A stretch of 64,000 nt of DNA, from the NCBI GenBank assembly GCA_018266455.1, contig JAFEAJ010000001.1, forward strand, positions 1 to 64,000. Direction: 5' to 3'. Below the pieces are notes generated by a model. It did not search any database and was not told where the DNA came from. It saw only the letters and a list, made by a program, of their open reading frames with translations. This document shows positions 55,107 to 61,488 of the stretch, one piece after another (positions within the stretch are counted from its first letter, which is position 1; every line of letters begins with the position of its first letter). A program made the position numbers and the translations under genes. Source of the DNA: Bacteroidota bacterium (GTDB lineage Bacteria > Bacteroidota > Bacteroidia > Chitinophagales > Chitinophagaceae).

Positions 55107-56267
55107 ATGATAAAAATGCCATTCATAAAAATCCTGCTTTCCCTGATATGTTATGAGCTCGTATTGTGCAACTGTTATTCGCAAATGCCCGCAATAAGGA
55201 ACAATTATTCATCGCAAAAAAATGTCCTCCGCCTTTCCGTTGAAAGCAGCATGATCTATGTACCTGACAGCAACTGGATGTATTCGCACCATGCCTCTAT
55301 CGCCCGCTTCAACAATAAATTTATTGCCATCTGGAGCAATGGCCTGGCTGATGAAGACAAACCGGGGCAGCGTGTTGTGTTTTCCGTATCAACCGACTTT
55401 TTCCACTGGAGCAAACCGAGGGTTTTGGCAAAGCCATCCACTTACAAGAATGATACGCTGAATGTGCTCACAGCCGCCGGTTTTCATCAATACCGCGGCA
55501 CATTAGTTGCCTATTATGGAGAATATTCGCCGCACAGGACAAACACACATCTCTGGGCAAAAACCACTACTGATGGCGAACATTGGAGCAATGCAATAAA
55601 CATGCATGTTCCAGTTAACCCAAACCACGGGCCCGAAGCGATAGCAAATGGAAGGTTAATCATCAGCGGCAATTTTACGTTTCCATACACAGATGACCCA
55701 AAAGGCCTATCGGGGTGGAAAATGACCAGTTTTTATAACAGCTCTTTATATAAAGAAGATAATCCTGCTACGTTTTATGCACCAGCTGAAAAAAACAATT
55801 TACCTCCATTATGCGAGGGCTCTTTTTTTCAGACTGACGACCATATCATCCATACGCTTTTACGGGTAACCGGAGATGGATGGAAGGGAAAGTTATGGCT
55901 CACTGAAAGCAAAGACAAAGGCGAGCACTGGTCATTTCCTGTTGAAACTACTTTTACAGACAACGACAGCAAATTCCATTTCGGAAGGCTGCCCGATAAA
56001 CGATTTTACTATGTCGGTATTCCAGACACCACACATCATTATGCCCGAACACCGCTGGTGCTGGCCATTTCAGAAGACGGGAAATTCTTTAACCGAAATT
56101 ACATTATTGCCGATGAGCCCTACCAGCTAAAAAAAGAAGGCCTGTGGAAAGATGGGCAATACGGTTATCCGCACACAATATTGTTCAATGGCTATATGTA
56201 TGTGATCATCTCAAGGCAGAAGGAGGCTGTTGAAGCAATAAGATTCAGGTTAGCCCAATTGAAATAA
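55107..56267 (+). CDS. Exported sialidase-fold (BNR/Asp-box) protein
   Basis: A 386-residue secreted protein; the signal peptide ends at about residue 26 (CNCYSQ). Asp-box-like turns are visible (TTDGEHWS and SKDKGEHWS, also STDFFHWS), spaced as in six-bladed sialidase propellers. An RIP-like arginine motif is not obvious, so true sialidase activity is unproven; other exo-glycosidases share the fold. The barrel gene that follows on the same strand is 215 bases away and has its own control elements. Confidence 0.7.
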   Translation: MIKMPFIKILLSLICYELVLCNCYSQMPAIRNNYSSQKNVLRLSVESSMIYVPDSNWMYSHHASIARFNNKFIAIWSNGLADEDKPGQRVVFSVSTDFFHWSKPRVLAKPSTYKNDTLNVLTAAGFHQYRGTLVAYYGEYSPHRTNTHLWAKTTTDGEHWSNAINMHVPVNPNHGPEAIANGRLIISGNFTFPYTDDPKGLSGWKMTSFYNSSLYKEDNPATFYAPAEKNNLPPLCEGSFFQTDDHIIHTLLRVTGDGWKGKLWLTESKDKGEHWSFPVETTFTDNDSKFHFGRLPDKRFYYVGIPDTTHHYARTPLVLAISEDGKFFNRNYIIADEPYQLKKEGLWKDGQYGYPHTILFNGYMYVIISRQKEAVEAIRFRLAQLK

Positions 56268-56411
56268 TGCGAAAACATGCTGAGTTCTTGGAATATCATA
56301 TTTTGGCACATTAACCAGCAGCAGTACAAAACAATATTCAACAGGGCCGTCACATATTCATGCCATTGCTACCTTCCGGGCATAAAAAATCTACATAAAA
56401 CTGTAACAAGC

Positions 56412-56438
56412 TGAACAATAAACAAAACTTATTGTTCA
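56412..56438. promoter_or_regulatory. 10-bp inverted repeat upstream of the barrel gene
   Basis: TGAACAATAA and TTATTGTTCA, a perfect 10-bp inverted repeat with a 7-base spacer, ends 10 bases before the candidate -7 box at 56448 and so overlaps the -33 region. The placement suits an operator for a dimeric regulator. No T-run follows, so it is not a terminator. Confidence 0.5.
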
Positions 56439-56447
56439 TTACTCTGG

Positions 56448-56458
56448 TATCATTTTTG
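56448..56458 (+). promoter_or_regulatory. Possible -7 region of the barrel gene
   Basis: TATCATTTTTG resembles a relaxed TAnnTTTG box 25 bases before the ATG at 56483; a TTG lies about 13 bases upstream, which is closer than usual. Confidence 0.3.
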
Positions 56459-56482
56459 TAAAAGCAGCATCAAAAAAAATAA

Positions 56483-57070
56483 ATGAGAAGCGTTTTGTAT
56501 TCATTATTAGCAGCATTAACAATTCTTTTAGTTTTCAACACAAAAATTTTTGCACAAAAAAAACAATTCAACGAGGGAACAACAACCCCTGTTCGCGTGG
56601 GCTCAGTAACACTTAACCTTGGAGCGGGCATCGGCGCAAATTATCGCGAAGACGATTATTATTCGCCCTTTGGCCTGAAAGCAGCATTGGAATTTGGCCT
56701 CTGGCAGGCAGGTCCCGGAGTGATCACGCTTGGCCCTGAACTTGGCGCAAGTTTCGCCAGCGATGGTTATTATCACAACTACAACAGCTATCACTCAAGA
56801 ACTTTAATAATGGCAGCAAGGTCGGCTTGGCATTATGGATGGAAAGTTCGCGGGCTGGACACTTATGGCGGCTTATCCCTGGGATTTGGTATCCACCATT
56901 ACGATTATTATGATGGCGATTCAAGGCATAATTCTTATAATGAAGTAATCCCCGTGTTGGGCGCATTTGTTGGCGCATCTTATTTTGTATCACCCAAATT
57001 TGGTTTTAATGCAGAAGCAGGATATGATATTACCAATTTTCAACTGGGGGTAATATTCAAATTGAAATAG
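56483..57070 (+). CDS. Small outer-membrane beta-barrel protein
   Basis: A 195-residue exported protein with a signal peptide ending KIFAQ (residue 25). The rest alternates glycine- and aromatic-rich strands (LNLGAGIGANY, AALEFGLWQAG, GGLSLGFGIHHYDYY, GAFVGASYFVSPKFGFNAEAGYD) and ends in the strand NFQLGVIFKLK, as outer-membrane barrels do. About eight strands fit an OmpA/porin-like small barrel. The ligand is unknown. Tyr- and His-rich loops (HNYNSYHSR) are notable. Confidence 0.72.
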   Translation: MRSVLYSLLAALTILLVFNTKIFAQKKQFNEGTTTPVRVGSVTLNLGAGIGANYREDDYYSPFGLKAALEFGLWQAGPGVITLGPELGASFASDGYYHNYNSYHSRTLIMAARSAWHYGWKVRGLDTYGGLSLGFGIHHYDYYDGDSRHNSYNEVIPVLGAFVGASYFVSPKFGFNAEAGYDITNFQLGVIFKLK

Positions 57071-57102
57071 GCGAGGTTACTGCCTCAAAAAAGACATTAT
57101 AT

Positions 57103-57252
57103 TCAAGCGCGGAAATTGGAAAAGAACAAAAGTGTAACTGGCACTCCTGCTATAAAATGGCTTGCCAAAATAACAATCCCACCCAAAATGAGCAAAACAT
57201 ACAAAACCCGGCACTTATTAGTTTCGTTGTGTGTTTCTCCTTGCTTATGCAC
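57103..57252 (-). CDS. Candidate 49-residue membrane peptide
   Basis: A GTG-started frame of 49 codons: a polar N-terminus (HKQGETHNETNK) followed by a strongly hydrophobic segment (VLYVLLILGGIVILASHF, then GVPVTLLFF). The frame is open without ATG right back to the TGA stop of the TenA/PqqC-like gene and in the same phase, so it could also be a decayed or readthrough extension. No homology is recognised. Low confidence; another frame in the same region is also open. Confidence 0.25.
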   Translation of the reverse strand: MHKQGETHNETNKCRVLYVLLILGGIVILASHFIAGVPVTLLFFSNFRA

Positions 57253-57309
57253 TTTAGGTGGGACAGTATAATCGTTTCGCAGGCTATTCGCAAATAAGCC
57301 AAATGCATA

Positions 57310-57894
57310 TCAATTTTTTTGAGCCTCCATGATGCCGGTTAATGCTTCCCATAATGCTTTTGCGGTTGATACACATGCCTCAAGGGCAACGGCCCTTTCT
57401 GTCTCACTCAATGCACTCATTTTCTGTTCAAGCAATGCCGGCTCCGCAAAATCAGTAGAGTGAATTTGAAAATAGGTTTCATCTGCGCCCCAACTGCTGT
57501 AATGTTTCCTGAGGCCATCCAGCTTGGAAGATGCAGTAGCAGGCTGCTGTGCTTCAAAAGCATACAAAGCGCCCAATGCGCCTGCGTAAGACCCGTAATG
57601 TTGCTCCATGCTGTTTAACAGGGCTTTTACTGATAGCAAACTTGCATGGGTATTTTCTGCACCTATACTGCCGGCAAATTTTTGCCACAATTTATAATGC
57701 GCTTCTTCTTCCTGGGCAATTTTGTTTTCACCTGCCTTTGCCCAGCCCTTACTGATAAGCTGTATAAAAGAACCGTACTCGCCAGCGTATAATGCAAGCT
57801 GTTCGCGAGTAAGTTTGCCTTCATTCCAGGCAACATAAAAAGGGTGTTGCAGCAGGTTGTGCCGATCCAAAGTCTGTTTAAAGGAGTTGTTCAT
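57310..57894 (-). CDS. TenA/PqqC/CADD-like (haem-oxygenase fold) enzyme
   Basis: A 194-residue all-helical protein. The opening LLQHPFYVAWNEGKLTREQLALYAGEYGSF and the later EEEAHYKLWQKFA resemble the CADD/PqqC group of iron-dependent redox enzymes, some of which make p-aminobenzoate from their own tyrosine. The helix GALYAFEAQQPATASSKLDGL fits the same group. Assignment to pABA synthesis is inference. ATG 57894 is chosen over a TTG three codons upstream. It is monocistronic. Confidence 0.72.
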   Translation of the reverse strand: MNNSFKQTLDRHNLLQHPFYVAWNEGKLTREQLALYAGEYGSFIQLISKGWAKAGENKIAQEEEAHYKLWQKFAGSIGAENTHASLLSVKALLNSMEQHYGSYAGALGALYAFEAQQPATASSKLDGLRKHYSSWGADETYFQIHSTDFAEPALLEQKMSALSETERAVALEACVSTAKALWEALTGIMEAQKN

Positions 57895-58198
57895 GGTTGT
57901 CAATTTTAAGAAGCAAATATAACAGCAAGGTTCTCAAATTGCTCTCCTTCTTAAAGAAGATAATTAGAATATGCAAAACTTGTGGAAAAGAATAGGGCTA
58001 TGTGTTACCTTTAACAATGGGCTGCAACTATGAATCTCTTGCTTATGATCTAGTCTCAGTCGTCGCGCCTACCCGCAACAGAAATACAAGGCAGCCTTAT
58101 GAAAAAGAAAATAACCTTTGCGAACAAGGGCACTGAAATGATGTAGCGATTTATGGTAGGCTTAAACAAGCTGCGAGCAAAACAATAAAACTAATGAT

Positions 58199-59518
58199 AT
58201 GCTTTCTTATCCAATGCGTATTGCACTGATAGCTGCACTGGGCGGTTTTTTGTTCGGTTTTGAGACTGCAGTTATTTCGGGGGCAGAAAAAATCATCGAA
58301 CAATTGTGGCAACTGAGCGCTTTCTGGCAGGGGTTTACCGTGGCTTCAAGCTTAATCGGCACAGTATTCGGATCCGTTATTGCCGGTATCCCTGCACAAA
58401 AATTCGGCAGAAGGCCCACGCTGATGGGTATCGCCATTTTGTACCTGATCTCTGCTGCAGGGTGTACCATCTCGACAGCATGGGCTTTGTTTGTTTTTTT
58501 CCGTTTTATTGGAGGCATTGCTGTTGGCGCCTCGTCAGTTGTGGGGCCGATGTATATTTCAGAAGTTTCCCCGGCTCAACAGCGGGGTAGATTAGCAGGC
58601 TCATTCCAGGTAAATATTGTTGCCGGAATTTTTATTGCCTATATAACCAATTTTTTATTTGCCGGGGCGGGCGAAAGCTCATGGCGCTGGATGCTTGGCA
58701 TAATGGTTTTGCCAGCCGGGTTGTTTGCCATTCTGCTTCGCACTATACCCGAAAGCCCGCGATGGCTTGTGCTGAACAACAGAGATGATGAAGCTGAAAA
58801 AGTTTTTTTAAGGACAGGCGAACTGAATGCCTCAAAGCTCATCCGGGAAGAACACGAACTTTCAAAGTTTGGCTCACAGGATAAATTGTTCAGCAGCAGG
58901 TATAAGAAGCCTATTTTTTTTGCCGTTATGCTCGCCATGTTCAACCAGCTTTCGGGCATTAATGCGATTTTATATTATGCCCCTCGGATTTTTGAAATGG
59001 CGGGGTTTGATAAATCGCAATCGTATCTCCAGCCCGTTTACATAGGCGCTGCGAATTTAATTTTCACTTTGCTTGCCATGTCTTTTATTGACAAGTTCGG
59101 AAGAAAGACGTTGCTTGTTATTGGGTCAATTGGGATGATTATTTTTTTAGGGCTTACGGCAAGTGCTTTTAGTACCGAACATGCACATAATAAATTTGTG
59201 ATTGTTTATTTGATAGGGTTCATCGCTTTTTTTGCTTTTTCGCAAGGCGCCGTCATCTGGGTCTTTATTTCAGAAATATTCCCCAATTCTGTTCGCTCGA
59301 AAGGAGGGTCCCTGGGCAGCTTCACGCACTGGATCATGGCAGCCGCTATTTCATGGACATTCCCAGTTATTGTTGAAGGCAGCAAAACAGGCGGTTTTTA
59401 TTCATTTGTCTTTTATTGCGCCATGATGATACTGCATTTGGTATTCGTATTAAAATTCCTTCCCGAAACAAAGGGGAAATCACTTGAAGATATCCAGAAA
59501 TTTTTGGAGATTGACTAA
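58199..59518 (+). CDS. Sugar porter family MFS transporter
   Basis: A 439-residue 12-helix permease of the sugar porter family (XylE/GLUT-like). GFLFGFETAVISGA in TM1, GRRPTLMG between TM2 and TM3, PESPRWLV after TM6, NQLSGINAILYYAPRIF in TM7, DKFGRKTLL and the C-terminal PETKGKSLEDIQ are the family signatures. It probably imports a hexose or pentose with protons. A KDPG-type aldolase gene follows 66 bases later on the same strand, suggesting a small sugar or sugar-acid operon. Confidence 0.93.
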   Translation: MLSYPMRIALIAALGGFLFGFETAVISGAEKIIEQLWQLSAFWQGFTVASSLIGTVFGSVIAGIPAQKFGRRPTLMGIAILYLISAAGCTISTAWALFVFFRFIGGIAVGASSVVGPMYISEVSPAQQRGRLAGSFQVNIVAGIFIAYITNFLFAGAGESSWRWMLGIMVLPAGLFAILLRTIPESPRWLVLNNRDDEAEKVFLRTGELNASKLIREEHELSKFGSQDKLFSSRYKKPIFFAVMLAMFNQLSGINAILYYAPRIFEMAGFDKSQSYLQPVYIGAANLIFTLLAMSFIDKFGRKTLLVIGSIGMIIFLGLTASAFSTEHAHNKFVIVYLIGFIAFFAFSQGAVIWVFISEIFPNSVRSKGGSLGSFTHWIMAAAISWTFPVIVEGSKTGGFYSFVFYCAMMILHLVFVLKFLPETKGKSLEDIQKFLEID

Positions 59519-59584
59519 GAAAGCGCCTATTAATAAATGAAAAGCACCAGAAGGAATACTTTATTTTCGTAAAAATATTTGCTG

Positions 59585-60247
59585 ATGCTAAGTGAACATG
59601 CCAATCAGGAACTGATCAAGCAACATAAGCTGCTGCCATTATTTTACCATAACGATTTGCAGGTATGCATTTCCGTTGCGAAGGCTTTATACGAAGGTGG
59701 GGCAAGGCTGCTTGAACTCACCAACAGGGGCAACCATGCACTGGCGAATTTCAAGGCACTGGTAAAAGAACGGGACAAAAACATGAAAGACCTGCTGCTT
59801 TGCGCAGGCACCATTAAAACGCCCGAACATGCCATGAAGTTTATTGCCGCTGGCGCTGACGTGCTGCTCAGCCCTGTTTTCGACAGCAGCGTAAATGATG
59901 TGGCCTATATGCAAAAAATTTTATGGATACCCGGTTGCATGACGCCAACAGAAATCCATCAGGCTGAAAAAGCCGGGTGCAACCTCATCAAGCTTTTCCC
60001 GGGCAATTTGCTGAAACCATCGTTTATAGAAGCAGCCAAACCTTTGTTCCCTAATGTAAATTTTATTGTGACAGGAGGGGTGGACACATCGAAAGAAAAT
60101 ATCAGCTCATGGTTTAAAGCCGGCGCCAGCGCAATCGGCATAGGAAACAAACTGATTACAAACGAAATCCTGAAAAATGGAGATTATAAATTGATTGCCT
60201 CGGCAACAAAAAGTGTTGTAAGGATTATTAATGATCTTCATCTTTAA
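59585..60247 (+). CDS. eda: KDPG/KHG aldolase
   Basis: A 220-residue class I aldolase splitting 2-keto-3-deoxy-6-phosphogluconate (or 4-hydroxy-2-oxoglutarate) to pyruvate and an aldehyde. The Schiff-base lysine is K136 in NLIKLFPG, the general base E44 in LLELTNRG, with GCMTPTEI and VTGGVD lining the active site. ATG 59585 is used, two codons inside a TTG-started frame. With the upstream sugar porter it suggests uptake and Entner-Doudoroff-type or uronate breakdown. Confidence 0.88.
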   Translation: MLSEHANQELIKQHKLLPLFYHNDLQVCISVAKALYEGGARLLELTNRGNHALANFKALVKERDKNMKDLLLCAGTIKTPEHAMKFIAAGADVLLSPVFDSSVNDVAYMQKILWIPGCMTPTEIHQAEKAGCNLIKLFPGNLLKPSFIEAAKPLFPNVNFIVTGGVDTSKENISSWFKAGASAIGIGNKLITNEILKNGDYKLIASATKSVVRIINDLHL

Positions 60248-60356
60248 AACTTCGGCGGCTCCATTCCTGATTCCCTGTCGCTGCCAATCGCACAAAACCC
60301 TTCCTGCACAGCCTCATGTGAAGCCATGCCATGAGTAGGACCATTGATGCAATTGC

Positions 60357-60782
60357 TTAGGAAGCAGCTTTCACACTGTCTTTTTCTATCTTCGGCGGCG
60401 GCATGCTCGCCACATTTTGTGTCATGTGGCATTCGCCGTTGAAACTTGCTGATGGCTCAATCTGCAATTTGGCAGCGTGCAGGTTACCTGTAACTGTGCT
60501 TCCGCCTTTAAGCTGCAGAAGGTCTTTTACCTTAATGCTGCCGGCAACTTTTCCCATGATATCAGCCTGCTGCCCATTGATGTCGCCATTTACTGTGCCA
60601 TTAGCCCCAATCACCACTTTTGCAGTACAATGGATGTTGCCATCGAGGGTCCCGTCAATTCTAATGTCGCCATTGCTGGTAATGTCACCTTTGAGAGCAG
60701 TGCCTGCGCCAATCAGGCTTGCGCTTCCGCTGGGGGTAGAGATTTCGCCCAGTGCCTCAGATTTGGATTTTGGATTGAACAT
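60357..60782 (-). CDS. Bactofilin
   Basis: A 141-residue bactofilin, a polymer-forming cytoskeletal protein. The core (about 18-110) is a right-handed beta helix with regular hydrophobic/glycine repeats (LIGAGTALKGDITSNGDIRIDG, HCTAKVVIGANGTVNGDI, GSTVTGNLHAAKL), flanked by short disordered ends. Bactofilins scaffold peptidoglycan enzymes at defined sites. It follows the membrane coiled-coil gene after 12 bases, so the two are one operon and probably one complex. Confidence 0.93.
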   Translation of the reverse strand: MFNPKSKSEALGEISTPSGSASLIGAGTALKGDITSNGDIRIDGTLDGNIHCTAKVVIGANGTVNGDINGQQADIMGKVAGSIKVKDLLQLKGGSTVTGNLHAAKLQIEPSASFNGECHMTQNVASMPPPKIEKDSVKAAS

Positions 60783-60794
60783 TGGTATCAGATT

Positions 60795-61190
60795 TTAGTC
60801 ATCAATTTTTTCTGGTTTTGGGATTTTAAGCGCTGTGGTATCAAGCACCACAGGTTTATTTCCCTGCAAAACGTTCCTCACATTCTGTAAATATAGGTCT
60901 TTGTACCTTACTTCTTCCTCTAACGAATCAGTACGCACTTTTAGTTCACGAAGCTCCTTAGTATTATTCACATCGCCATAACCCGGTATGTAAAGCTTAA
61001 GGGGCGTGAATACAATCAGGGCTACCGTAAGCCCCGTTAGCAAAACAAAAACCGTGCTTAAAAATATATATACGCTAAGCCTTGATAATTTGATAGTAAC
61101 TACCTCTTCATAGGTATCGTCGTTCATGATTACAAGCCTGTAGCGGTTCTGGAGGCGTTTCAGCGAGGAATTGACATCAAGTTTTGCCAT
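60795..61190 (-). CDS. Membrane coiled-coil protein resembling an M23 peptidase N-terminus
   Basis: A 131-residue protein: a cytoplasmic N-terminus (RLVIMNDDTYEEVVTIKLSRLSV), one membrane helix (about 40-61), LKLYIPGYGD, a coiled coil (ELRELKVRTDSLEEEVRYKD) and a short tail. This sequence matches the N-terminal half of Bacteroidota M23 peptidases often found beside bactofilin genes, but the LytM/M23 domain is absent and no downstream remnant exists, because the bactofilin gene starts 12 bases later. I infer a bactofilin membrane anchor without peptidase activity. ATG 61190 is used; the longer in-frame reading to 61511 adds non-conserved sequence. Confidence 0.68.
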   Translation of the reverse strand: MAKLDVNSSLKRLQNRYRLVIMNDDTYEEVVTIKLSRLSVYIFLSTVFVLLTGLTVALIVFTPLKLYIPGYGDVNNTKELRELKVRTDSLEEEVRYKDLYLQNVRNVLQGNKPVVLDTTALKIPKPEKIDD

Positions 61191-61403
61191 ATCGGAATTT
61201 CGGGTTAAAGATACAATTAATTGCGAATGCGATACAGGTATAAGGGTTAATTGACAACAGCAGTTAATCGCTGTGCAAAAGGCAGCAGTTGTTGCCCGCC
61301 AAAACTTCTGATTGCAAATCGCCAATAAGGCCGGCAGCAGCATAAGGCATCGGCGTTGGGCAGCAATGGCCCCACCAATCAATAAAAAAATAAAATAATG
61401 TTG

Positions 61404-61418
61404 ATAACAACTTGTTAT
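61404..61418. repeat. 15-bp palindrome in a divergent promoter region
   Basis: ATAACAA-C-TTGTTAT, perfect around a central C, between the divergent coiled-coil/bactofilin operon and the PorW-like gene, 71 bases before the latter's ATG. It could be a shared operator. Confidence 0.4.
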
Positions 61419-61488
61419 AATCCCATCGCACAGGCAATAATAATCTTGAAAACCAGTTATTAAGGCATTAGTTTGCGGTGCAAATGAA

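Noticed and set aside
60244..60432. A 62-codon minus-strand frame between the bactofilin and aldolase genes
   Set aside because: It starts inside the bactofilin gene in another frame and shows no conserved motif.
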